64,000 bases of DNA. Source: Granulosicoccus antarcticus IMCC3135 (GTDB lineage Bacteria > Pseudomonadota > Gammaproteobacteria > Granulosicoccales > Granulosicoccaceae). Position numbers and translations under genes: made by a program. Of this stretch, positions 9,028 to 17,395 are shown one piece after another. Within the stretch, counting starts at the first letter, position 1. The number at the start of each line of letters is the position of its first letter. Below the pieces are notes generated by a model. It was not told the DNA's origin, searched no databases, and was given only the letters and a program-made list of their open reading frames with translations. The DNA is taken from the NCBI RefSeq assembly GCF_002215215.1, contig NZ_CP018632.1, forward strand, positions 7,250,501 through 7,314,500, in the 5' to 3' direction.

Positions 9028-10848
9028 TTACTGCATGATCTGAGAGGAAGTGTCGATGACCTCATCCCGCAGTGTGGTGCCATCGTAAATCGTACGAAAC
9101 ATGTCCACTTGATCAACTGTTTCACTCTGAGTCCAGAGATCCAGAAGATGGCCATAACTGATCGGTTGATAGCGCAACTCAGCGGAAACGGTATAGATAT
9201 CACTACCCGGCACCGACACCCGATAAGTAACGGTATCCTTGCCATTATTGAAGTCGGAATCGTCGTCCATGGCCACACCAAATACGCCGAAGGTATCAGG
9301 CAGAGTATTGTCGTCACGGATCGAATTCTTATCCATGCCGGCAGGCGTTAAGCGATTGTCTTTCAAGTAGAAACTACTGGCCAGCACCGAATGTGTGCGA
9401 TCGCCGTCCGAGTTGCCGGTTATGGCCTGATAGACCTGAACCTGTGTCTCTGAAGTGATGGTTTGGTAGTGTATCTCCCAGGTCGCCGGATCGACATCCT
9501 CTGAGACACCGACAATGCTGCCGTCCGCTCGTATTTTGCCACTTTCGAATACCTGCTCACCACTACTATCCAGCACCTGCACATGCAGGTATACCCGACG
9601 GGAATGATAGCCTGAAGGCAGGCGGTGACCGGTATTGTTTTCGATGTTGACATCGAAGCTCAGCGTGTTATCAATCACCCCTCCTTCGGTCAGAGTAACC
9701 GTTGCAGCAGTTTTCAAAAATTCACGATTGCGTGCGATTGAACCCGCGAAATCCATACCCGGCTTAACGCCCAGCTCATCACCAAAGTTCATCAACATGT
9801 CCTGGACGACGGTATTGGCACCCAGAAAGGTGTGCTCGGCAAAATCAGGGCGCTTGCCTGGAGCGTTCTGGCCAATAATGACCTCCTCATCGAGCTTCGG
9901 CATGTGACAGGATTGGCAATTAGCCTCTTTCGGTCCGCCAACGGCATAGTCACTGTTCTCCCATTCGCTGTATACCGCTTGCTCGGCGAACACTGCATCA
10001 CCCTCCAGAGCAAGACCTTCTTCGCTGACGGCATGCACATTCAGATTATGGCAAGTGGCACAGCTCTCGGACGTACTCAGGTGCAGTCCTTGCTGCGCAA
10101 GAAACCCTGCATTCTGTCGCATATAGCCGACTTCCGGATCTGCATATTGTCCATAAGCTGGCCGATCATCATTGTCGCCGGTCACCGAGCCCACGACCTC
10201 GTAGCCACCACTCATGCTGGCTTCAGTGCCCAAATTTGTACCATCCATCTGATGACACAAAGAACAGCTGACACCGTCCATCGCATGGTTGAACAGCTCA
10301 TCCGTTTCTGTCATCGAATAAAGCCCCTGCTGAATAACAGAACCATCGACCTCCGACACCTTATCGAACAGACGCAGGTCCAGACCTTCCTTCTCAGCCA
10401 GATCATGCGCCATAGGCGCGTGACAGACGATGCATTTATCATTGATCGTATCTTCCAGGCCTGGAAAGTTATCCAGCTCGGCGGCCACCACCGCGTGCCA
10501 GTAAGGATCACGCGTGGCATTGGCCATCATGCTGGTCTCCCAGGCGGTGCCAATGGAAACATCGCGAGTAACATCCTTGACAGCCGTGCTGACCACCATA
10601 TCCGGATCATTGTGGCAGGTTGAACAGGCATCACTTCCCGAATAATGCACGCCTTCAAAACTTGCCTCCGAACGCGCCAGCTCAGGCAGTATGTTGCGAG
10701 CGGCCGGTAAATGTGTGATGTCGGTTATAGGCACTTCCTCCTCACCTGGGTCCCCACTGCTACCACCTCCGCAGGCAGACAGCACTGAAAAGGTGGCCAG
10801 CAGGCCAGTTATCCGAAGTGTATGCAACACGCGTTTCTCGAAATACAT
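9028..10848 (-). CDS. Five-heme c-type cytochrome lipoprotein
   Basis: This 606-residue secreted protein begins with a lipoprotein signal whose lipobox is LSAC (TFSVLSACGGGSSG), so it is probably anchored in the outer or inner membrane facing the periplasm or surface. It carries five CxxCH heme sites: CSTCH, CIVCH, CSLCH, CATCH and CQSCH. A C-terminal segment, NNTGHRLPSGYHSRRVYLHVQV, is common in multiheme cytochromes of the c554-like group. I chose ATG 10848 because the lipoprotein signal starts there; the open frame upstream to 11085 is not conserved. It follows the quinoprotein-like gene at 11000 by 151 nt and probably takes electrons from it or another dehydrogenase. Confidence 0.8.
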   Translation of the reverse strand: MYFEKRVLHTLRITGLLATFSVLSACGGGSSGDPGEEEVPITDITHLPAARNILPELARSEASFEGVHYSGSDACSTCHNDPDMVVSTAVKDVTRDVSIGTAWETSMMANATRDPYWHAVVAAELDNFPGLEDTINDKCIVCHAPMAHDLAEKEGLDLRLFDKVSEVDGSVIQQGLYSMTETDELFNHAMDGVSCSLCHQMDGTNLGTEASMSGGYEVVGSVTGDNDDRPAYGQYADPEVGYMRQNAGFLAQQGLHLSTSESCATCHNLNVHAVSEEGLALEGDAVFAEQAVYSEWENSDYAVGGPKEANCQSCHMPKLDEEVIIGQNAPGKRPDFAEHTFLGANTVVQDMLMNFGDELGVKPGMDFAGSIARNREFLKTAATVTLTEGGVIDNTLSFDVNIENNTGHRLPSGYHSRRVYLHVQVLDSSGEQVFESGKIRADGSIVGVSEDVDPATWEIHYQTITSETQVQVYQAITGNSDGDRTHSVLASSFYLKDNRLTPAGMDKNSIRDDNTLPDTFGVFGVAMDDDSDFNNGKDTVTYRVSVPGSDIYTVSAELRYQPISYGHLLDLWTQSETVDQVDMFRTIYDGTTLRDEVIDTSSQIMQ

Positions 10849-10999
10849 AACGTTGCTCTTGCATGAAAACCGTGCTGGGACATTGCAGCTTGCGCGCATC
10901 ACCAGCCAGTAGAGTTTGGGAAAGACTCGCTTGGAAGCCGCAATCGTCCCACGGCTCAATGAACTGTTAGCGGCATGAGCCAACCAATGGTTTAACGCT

Positions 11000-13174
11000 T
11001 CAATAATCGCTGGGTTCGAGAATATGGATAACTTTTGCAATGTTATCGGCCACCCAGATGGTGCCGGGGAATACATCCGCATCACCTTGTGCCGTCAAAT
11101 CAAGTGGTGTTGTACCCAGATCTTCCAGAAGCGCGGAATTTGAGGTGATCGCTGTACCATTGCCATTGAATTCAACGCGATAAATCACCTTGTTGAAAGC
11201 GGCTGCAATCAAATCGCCTTGCATCGAACCGGCAAAATTGGAGGCCGTATATTCGTCGATACCGTTGGTTGATGGAGAGTTGACAACCAGCGATCCATCG
11301 TTCTGACCGGGAGTCTTGTAATTGCACTCCACAGGATCCGCATCCCCTTCGATGGGTGACTGACCGCCAAACTTGTTGTCTTTGTTGCCACGGGTCGGGT
11401 TTGGATGTCCAGCGTAGTAGCCCTGGCTGATCAGATGCAGACCGTCCTTATGACTCGCACCAACTTCAACGAGATTGTTGCTGCAGTTACCCGATGGCTC
11501 ACCACCCCAGCCAGCGTTAGGACCGTTATCCCAGGTATAGAACCTGCCTGTCTCGGTATACACAATGTCATAGGCATTACGAAAGCCTGTGGCAAATATC
11601 TTGACCGGACCGTCTATCTCCAAAATGGCCTGATTGAGACCATCATTCCCGCCAAACGGATCGTTCTGATCCGACGGGCCATCCAGTGTTGGCAAATCAT
11701 AAGTCGAGTCACCGATCGTATCCAGATTGATCTCCAGAACCGCTGAAGACAGAGCATATTCCGGTAATTCTGCAAAGTTGTTGGACGGCGCGCCCTGATT
11801 GGTATGACCACCGACGCTCAGATAGATCTTGTTACCCACTTTAACCAGACCATTAGGACCATGGTTTTCCTCCGAGCGAGGCAGGCCACGCACCATGTCC
11901 TGCTTCGTCCAGTTGCCACCATTCTTGGTCAGTTTGTGCAGTACACCGGAATTGGTATCCAGATTGGAATCGGTGCCAGAAGGACCAGCCGCCTGTCGCC
12001 AGTCACTTGACGAGGCATAAATCACGGGCGCCGCCGCAGTACCTGTGACATGAATACCCGTCATGGTTCGCTGTTTGGTCGCATTCGGCGTACCGTCATC
12101 ATCATGATTTTGCGTATTCTTGACCAGAGTGATTGTGTCGGAAACAGTACCGGTATAGTTATTCTTGCCATTGCGAGTCACGTCAAACACGTAAATGGTG
12201 CCGGTCATTTCTCCGACATACAATTTTCCATCAGGCCCGAACTGCAATGTTGTCCCCCGCGTAATATTCTGACTGGTATTCAAAGTACTGGTGGTAAAAT
12301 TGATTGCCACAGCCTGAGGTTCAACCACAGTGCCTTCCAACACAACTTCCAAAGCACCATTATTGCCGTCGTGAAAGACTTCGGCTATGGCAGATTTGAA
12401 TCCTGCCACACCAGTATTCAGATCAACCTTGACGTCCAGTTGCTCGCCCGGATTCAACGATGTCGGAGTAAAATTGACCGTAAATTCGCCCGCATTGGTA
12501 CCACTGAGCTGAATGGCTGAAACAAAAATGGCAGGCCCCTCATCTGTGCCCTCGTTGGTAAGGATGAAGTTTTTCTGGGAATCTGAATTCTGTAATGTCT
12601 GACCAAAAACGATTGTCTTATCCGACTGCCCCAGGTCCGAGGTCAACGGATACCGTGCGCTACCAGTGAACAGCACCACATAAGGTGCCGTTGCCCCACT
12701 GATAGTCAAACGCAGACCGGCCGCTTTATCGCCAGTTGTCAATGGTGTGAATGTCACTGTCACCTCAATGGATTGACCCGGACTCAATGTCTCAAAGCCA
12801 TTGAAAGAGGAGGAGAACTCATTGGCACTGGTGCCAAACAGGGTGGCTTGCTCAATCGAGATAGCCGGGGCATCGTCGGCACCGGCATGTGTGAGTGTGA
12901 AAGTCTTGCTCGTCGATGTGCCTACATCAATAAGATCAGTCACAACCTGACTGGGACTGATGCTCAGTTCCGTGACACGATTTATGGCAGCCGTACCACT
13001 GAGCTCCACCACAATCTGGCCTGTGCCGTCACCAACGGCATCCACTTCAAGCACCTCCGCATCGTTTGTATCGCCTCCGGTATCCTGCGCTTGGGAAACA
13101 CCCGTCAAGGCAAGTAGCAGCAGGATGCCTGCAAACAGCGCATATCCGCGCCTGGTCAGGAACTTGTTCGCCAT
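11000..13174 (-). CDS. Secreted choice-of-anchor-D plus glucose/sorbosone-dehydrogenase-like beta-propeller protein
   Basis: This 724-residue exported protein has a signal peptide (ALFAGILLLLALTGVSQAQ) and two Ig-like choice-of-anchor D/ASH-type domains (about residues 45-290; repeated TFTLTHAGADDAPAISIEQ, NFILTNEGTDEGPAIFVS). It ends in a beta-propeller of the GSDH/PQQ-dependent sugar dehydrogenase type: LQFGPDGKLYVGEMTG, GPNGLVKVGNKIYLSVGGHTNQG, IFATGFRNAYDIVYTETGRFYTWDNGPN and an end near GTIWVADNIAKVIHILEP. Whether it binds PQQ or is catalytic cannot be told. ATG 13174 with GAGAGAT upstream is preferred to a TTG at 13213. The next gene is the five-heme lipoprotein, a natural electron acceptor. 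Confidence 0.75.
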   Translation of the reverse strand: MANKFLTRRGYALFAGILLLLALTGVSQAQDTGGDTNDAEVLEVDAVGDGTGQIVVELSGTAAINRVTELSISPSQVVTDLIDVGTSTSKTFTLTHAGADDAPAISIEQATLFGTSANEFSSSFNGFETLSPGQSIEVTVTFTPLTTGDKAAGLRLTISGATAPYVVLFTGSARYPLTSDLGQSDKTIVFGQTLQNSDSQKNFILTNEGTDEGPAIFVSAIQLSGTNAGEFTVNFTPTSLNPGEQLDVKVDLNTGVAGFKSAIAEVFHDGNNGALEVVLEGTVVEPQAVAINFTTSTLNTSQNITRGTTLQFGPDGKLYVGEMTGTIYVFDVTRNGKNNYTGTVSDTITLVKNTQNHDDDGTPNATKQRTMTGIHVTGTAAAPVIYASSSDWRQAAGPSGTDSNLDTNSGVLHKLTKNGGNWTKQDMVRGLPRSEENHGPNGLVKVGNKIYLSVGGHTNQGAPSNNFAELPEYALSSAVLEINLDTIGDSTYDLPTLDGPSDQNDPFGGNDGLNQAILEIDGPVKIFATGFRNAYDIVYTETGRFYTWDNGPNAGWGGEPSGNCSNNLVEVGASHKDGLHLISQGYYAGHPNPTRGNKDNKFGGQSPIEGDADPVECNYKTPGQNDGSLVVNSPSTNGIDEYTASNFAGSMQGDLIAAAFNKVIYRVEFNGNGTAITSNSALLEDLGTTPLDLTAQGDADVFPGTIWVADNIAKVIHILEPSDY

Positions 13175-13360
13175 CTGTGTCGATCTCTCACTCGGATTGT
13201 TACCTGCCACCAAGACAGGAATTGCAGTAGCTGAAACTGCAATTTTCGTGACAAACCCGATAATTCCACCTGACAGAGACTAGTGAATCACCGTAAAACC
13301 ACTCTTTACAGGTATGTATCGGCCATAATCGAGCATCAACTTGTTGCTTTTCATGTCGCC

Positions 13361-13858
13361 ATGTCCCGCTTACCCTTTTCGCTGGCTGCCAGTCTTTCTC
13401 TTTCAGTCCTGCTGACAACCGTGTTTCAGGCGGCTGTCGCCGCTGACACCGATGCTGGCCCACTGGACCGACCGCTAGTACTTCCAGGTGACGAAAACCT
13501 CGAACAGGTCACAACGCTTGCACCCTCTGTAGATCTTCAAAACAACCCGATTCAATCGCAGGAACAATTGCGTACGGTTGTCGAAGATGAACAGGAAGAA
13601 CTGGAACAGCTACCCCACGAGCAACTGGTTGACAAGGCAGAACAAGGTGAACGCGCAGCTCAAGTAGTACTGGGTGCAGAATTCGCCCGTGAAGCCACCC
13701 TGCTGGCGTTCGCACCGGAGGCCGCCAATGCTGCCTTGAGCGATGCGGCTCGTTGGTATTCACTGGCAGCCAGTCGCGGCTTTCCGGGAGCACCATCTCT
13801 GGATCAATCGGGCATCCGATTTTTCCCGATTCGCATTCAACGTGAGCAACGTCCCTGA
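13361..13858 (+). CDS. Exported small protein with a Sel1-like end
   Basis: This 165-residue protein has a clear signal peptide (MSRLPFSLAASLSLSVLL... cleaved near VAA-ADTD). The middle is acidic and Gln/Glu-rich (EDEQEELEQLPHEQL). The C-terminal part, LVDKAEQGERAAQVVLGAEFA and DAARWYSLAASRGFPGA, resembles one to two Sel1/TPR-like repeats, suggesting a periplasmic protein-interaction role. The frame is open up to 13283, but ATG 13361 starts the signal sequence. It is divergent from the gene at 11000. The end GIRFFPIRIQREQRP follows the repeat without a full second helix, so the protein may be short or truncated. Confidence 0.6.
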   Translation: MSRLPFSLAASLSLSVLLTTVFQAAVAADTDAGPLDRPLVLPGDENLEQVTTLAPSVDLQNNPIQSQEQLRTVVEDEQEELEQLPHEQLVDKAEQGERAAQVVLGAEFAREATLLAFAPEAANAALSDAARWYSLAASRGFPGAPSLDQSGIRFFPIRIQREQRP

Positions 13859-13894
13859 TACCCGATCTTTCAAGGTAGGTAGCTCATTAGTGAT

Positions 13895-13924
13895 ATTCAG
13901 CGATTCAGCGATTCAGCGATTCAC
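13895..13924. repeat. Short 8-bp tandem repeat (CGATTCAG)
   Basis: ATTCAG is followed by three copies of CGATTCAG/CGATTCAC just after the Sel1-like gene and before the convergent TPR gene. It is a simple non-coding tandem repeat likely to vary in copy number. Confidence 0.7.
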
Positions 13925-13986
13925 ACCCATTTTCGGCTTGGCAATGGGCAAAACACAGCCTTAAGGGCTAAGGGCTCGCGGAATAA

Positions 13987-15312
13987 TTAATTTGAGCCCA
14001 GGTGCTGATAGACATCATTGAGTTGTCGTTGCAGAATCGGGCTATCCGGTTCCCACTGACGACGCTGTTCCAGTGTTTTGCGCGCCAGCTCCCATTGTCC
14101 TGAACGTAGCCGGGCATCCAGCAAGACCTGCTCGAACAGGTCACGCTGAGCGTGACTACCACCTGTTCGCCACATTGATGAACGGACGGTGCCCAGCTCC
14201 CTTGCAGCGGTTTCATGATCGCCACGGGCATGAGCAAACATCCCTTCAGCGGCCGGAATACCCACCTCCTGCCACAACGCCCTGTCCTGTGCCACATGCG
14301 GCGATTCTGCCTGAGCACGAATCAGTGTCATCAGCTCTAACGCCAATGGCGAATCGGCCTTGGCCAATCCATAGAGATACTGCAGGCTCAAAAACGGCTG
14401 AACCACATCGTCCTGACGCGTTTCGAGAAACGGCAGCAAGTCCTGCCAGCGATCACCAACATCGACATCAGCCAGCTCCAGTCTGGCCAGTAACGACACA
14501 GCACCGATCTGATCCTGACTGTATTCCGGCTGTATGCCCCAACAACGCTGGTCATGAATCTTCAAGGCAGCATCCACTTGCCCATTGGCAATTTCAAACA
14601 GAGCAACATGCCACCAGTTATGCGTAAACATGAAGGAATTCAGCCCTTCCCAGCTTGCCGAACTACCCGATAATATCGACAGCCCCTCGTTAATCGAACC
14701 ACGCCCCAGATGCACATGCGCCAGTGCATGATGGGCCCACGGCTCATCAGGGTCTATCGACAGCGCACGGTGGGCTGCTGCTTCTGCCGCTGACAACTGG
14801 TGCGATTGTTCATAGCCGAAGGCAATCATGCTGTGAATGGGTGCCCGATGCGCGTTGGCTGACTCACCGGCCAGGGCCAGTTTCAGCATGAGCGCAGCAT
14901 TGCCAGCATTGAAGGCGTGATACTGCACGACTTTGAGCAGCGGTAAATCCTGCGGATATTCACCGCACAGCTGTTCCCCGATTCTCAGCACGTGATGATA
15001 ATCATGCTGCTGCCAGGCTTCGAGCAAGGACAACATGCCCTTCTCACGACGATTCAAACCACCGGCCCGCTCTGCGCGCTGCGCATAGGGAATTGATTTC
15101 TCTGGCGCTTCCGGGCGCTCCAGAAACATCCACAACATGCCCGCGTAGATATTGGCCAGCGCACTATCCGGGTGATTGTCAGCCGTTACCAACACATTGA
15201 CCGCACGTGTCTGGTAGGCAACAAACCCCTCAGCAAAGTCATTGATACCTGCCAGTGCTGCTACCGGGCTGGTTGTAGAGGAGCCGAAACTGTCGAGAGT
15301 GGTTGTGGTCAT
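13987..15312 (-). CDS. TTC38-like tetratricopeptide repeat protein
   Basis: This 441-residue, all-helical protein has TPR-type motifs (AEAAAHRALSIDPDEPWAHHALAHVHLGRG) and the hallmark THNWWHVALFEIANGQVDAALKIHDQ, typical of proteins related to eukaryotic TTC38. There is no signal peptide, so it is probably cytoplasmic. No enzymatic role is established for the bacterial members. It is divergent from the alpha/beta hydrolase gene at 15377 with only 64 nt between start codons, so the two may share a regulatory region. Confidence 0.75.
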   Translation of the reverse strand: MTTTTLDSFGSSTTSPVAALAGINDFAEGFVAYQTRAVNVLVTADNHPDSALANIYAGMLWMFLERPEAPEKSIPYAQRAERAGGLNRREKGMLSLLEAWQQHDYHHVLRIGEQLCGEYPQDLPLLKVVQYHAFNAGNAALMLKLALAGESANAHRAPIHSMIAFGYEQSHQLSAAEAAAHRALSIDPDEPWAHHALAHVHLGRGSINEGLSILSGSSASWEGLNSFMFTHNWWHVALFEIANGQVDAALKIHDQRCWGIQPEYSQDQIGAVSLLARLELADVDVGDRWQDLLPFLETRQDDVVQPFLSLQYLYGLAKADSPLALELMTLIRAQAESPHVAQDRALWQEVGIPAAEGMFAHARGDHETAARELGTVRSSMWRTGGSHAQRDLFEQVLLDARLRSGQWELARKTLEQRRQWEPDSPILQRQLNDVYQHLGSN

Positions 15313-15376
15313 ATACGATCAGTAACTGTGTTGTCTGTCATTATTGCGCCCTGTTCAAACAAGAGCTGTCAAATTC

Positions 15377-16192
15377 ATGCCGGTTGTCAAAATCAATGGA
15401 ATCAGTCTCCACTATCAGTACCATCCCTGCGACCAGACAAGTGCGCCTGCCACGCCTCCGGTTCTATTACTGGCTGGCATGGCCAGCGACAGCGCCAGTT
15501 GGCAACCAGCCATTGTTCCCCTGAGACAGCAACACAGTCTATTGATTCCCGACAATCGTTGCACTGGACGTACCACACCCCAGACGATTGTCAGCAGTCG
15601 CGACGCCATGGTGACAGACATTCTGTGCCTGCTCGACGAGCTTGGTATCGAACGCGTCAATATCGTCGGCCACTCCATGGGAGCCATGCTGGGCTGGGCA
15701 CTAGCCTGCACGGCACCCGAGCGGGTCACCAGCCTGGTCAGCGCCGCAGGTCTGCCCAGTATTGTGCCAGCCCGTATTGCCTTGTTCAAATCATTGCGGA
15801 CCCTGCGATCCGAAACCAACGAACGCGACTGGTTCGGCCTGCTCTATCAGTTTTTGTTCTGTCCCGAATTCTTCGAAAATCCTGATGCCATAGAGGCTGC
15901 GCTGAATGGCTCCATGAGCTATCCACATAAACAGGCACTGAGCGCATTTTCCTGCCAGGTCGATGCATTGGAGAGTTTTCTGCCACCACTGCCATTGGAG
16001 AAACTAGCCTGCCCGGTCACGCTGATGACGGGTAGTCAAGATACTCTGATGACTCCACGCATGCTGCAGACGTTCGGTGAGGCGCACCCAGAAGTGCGGA
16101 CAGTGGTCGTGGAAAATGCCGCCCATGCTCTGCACTGGGAACAACCCGAGACTTTCGTACGTATTGTTCTGGATGCGCTGGAAGCTGTCTGA
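15377..16192 (+). CDS. Alpha/beta-fold hydrolase
   Basis: This 271-residue hydrolase has the oxyanion region LLAGMASDSASW, the nucleophile elbow GHSMG (Ser about residue 105), the acid in TGSQDTLMTP and the catalytic His in NAAHALHWEQPE near the C-terminus. The cap domain lies between. The substrate is unknown; relatives include esterases, lactonases and 3-oxoadipate enol-lactonase-like enzymes. ATG 15377 is preferred to a TTG at 15344 because MPVVKINGISLHYQ is the usual start. It ends 31 nt before the convergent P1 peptidase gene. Confidence 0.85.
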   Translation: MPVVKINGISLHYQYHPCDQTSAPATPPVLLLAGMASDSASWQPAIVPLRQQHSLLIPDNRCTGRTTPQTIVSSRDAMVTDILCLLDELGIERVNIVGHSMGAMLGWALACTAPERVTSLVSAAGLPSIVPARIALFKSLRTLRSETNERDWFGLLYQFLFCPEFFENPDAIEAALNGSMSYPHKQALSAFSCQVDALESFLPPLPLEKLACPVTLMTGSQDTLMTPRMLQTFGEAHPEVRTVVVENAAHALHWEQPETFVRIVLDALEAV

Positions 16193-16223
16193 GCGACGCT
16201 CAAACGTCTGTCAGATCACAGCA

Positions 16224-17315
16224 TTACCAGGATCGCTCATAGTTATCGTGACCGAACTTATCCTGCCAGCTGGGCAAGGTATCACCCGGAGCTGACTCCG
16301 CCAGGTAGACCGCTCTTGCAATAGCCCGTGACAGGCACACCGCTGCGGCATGCCCCAGACGCATGGCATCTTCGACCGGCGCCTGCATCGGCACTCCACA
16401 GGTGGACAGGGCGAAGACCAGGTCACCGTCGAAAGGCGTATGCGACGGTACGATGGCGCGCGCCATGCCATCCTGAGCTGCCACGGCCATGCGTAGCAGC
16501 TGCGCCTTGTTCATGACCGCATTCGTGGCGACAATGGCAATGGTTGTGTTCATGCCCGCCGGAGGCGATCCTGAGCTGCCTCCCGGCAATCCGCGCATGG
16601 CCTCATAAGCTCGCAGTTTGTCATTGCGCGGTATGAGAAAAGGATCAGGTGCCATCGGCTGGCCACAGCCGCCGAATTCGCCGTGCATCTCAAACGGTGC
16701 TGCCCAGAAGGCCTTGCCTCCGGGCGTCACCACACTACCGTGTGGATTGACCACAACCAACGCCCCCACCAAGGTGCCATCGGGCATGACGATCGAGGCG
16801 GAGCCCAGTCCGCCCTTCAGGACAGCGGTAGTGGCACCGACACCGGCACCGGCCGAGCCCAGTGCGAAGCCCTCTCCAGCGGCTGCCAGGGCCTGACGTC
16901 CGAGCGCCTGATAGGGGTTATACAGCCAATCCGACTGACCACCATTGAGCAAATCAAAAATGATGGCGGCCGGCACGATAGGCACTCGCACGGGCCCTAC
17001 ATTGAATCCGCGGCCACTCTCGCGCAGCGCCGCCACCACTCCAGATGCGGCATCCAGCCCCAGAGCAGAGCCTCCCGAAAGAACCAGTGCATCGACCTCT
17101 TCCACCAGCTTGTCCGGTGCCAGACAATCAGTCTCACGCGTGCCGGGAGCCCCTCCCATGATGTCCACGCTGGCAATGAAAGGCTGCTCAGAGGTGAGTA
17201 CGGTCACTCCTGATTTAATCTGTGCATCGCTGGCATTGCCAACCCGCAAACCCGGAATATCGGTAATCAGATTGCGTGGTCCGACGGACCATCGCAGCTC
17301 ATTCGGTTCATTCAT
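16224..17315 (-). CDS. P1 family peptidase (DmpA/NylC-type self-cleaving N-terminal hydrolase)
   Basis: P1/S58 peptidases such as DmpA, BapA and NylC cleave themselves to expose an N-terminal nucleophile and act on D-amino-acid, beta- or cyclic peptides and amide oligomers. The 363-residue protein has the family start ITDIPGLRVGNASD, the VLSGGSALGLDAASGV segment, GAGVGATTAVLKGG, and the predicted self-cleavage site in PAGMNTTIAIVATNA, where Asn-Thr precedes the small subunit. It is the last gene of the peptide transport cluster, 80 nt after the ATPase gene, so it probably hydrolyses imported peptides. The substrate is not known. Confidence 0.85.
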   Translation of the reverse strand: MNEPNELRWSVGPRNLITDIPGLRVGNASDAQIKSGVTVLTSEQPFIASVDIMGGAPGTRETDCLAPDKLVEEVDALVLSGGSALGLDAASGVVAALRESGRGFNVGPVRVPIVPAAIIFDLLNGGQSDWLYNPYQALGRQALAAAGEGFALGSAGAGVGATTAVLKGGLGSASIVMPDGTLVGALVVVNPHGSVVTPGGKAFWAAPFEMHGEFGGCGQPMAPDPFLIPRNDKLRAYEAMRGLPGGSSGSPPAGMNTTIAIVATNAVMNKAQLLRMAVAAQDGMARAIVPSHTPFDGDLVFALSTCGVPMQAPVEDAMRLGHAAAVCLSRAIARAVYLAESAPGDTLPSWQDKFGHDNYERSW

Positions 17316-17395
17316 TGTGAAAACTCGATCAGATCAGTTATCAGGGCTGGCAAAACAATCAAATTTAACAGGCTGACTAATGGTTTCACCAGCCC

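Noticed and set aside
13922-13931. CACACCCATT after the Sel1-like gene as a motif copy
   Set aside because: Only the short core ACACCCAT matches and both flanks differ; it adjoins a simple tandem repeat.
13743-13964. Alternative frame suggesting a frameshift at the end of the Sel1-like gene
   Set aside because: The alternative frame does not extend the Sel1 repeat convincingly, so a frameshift is not supported.
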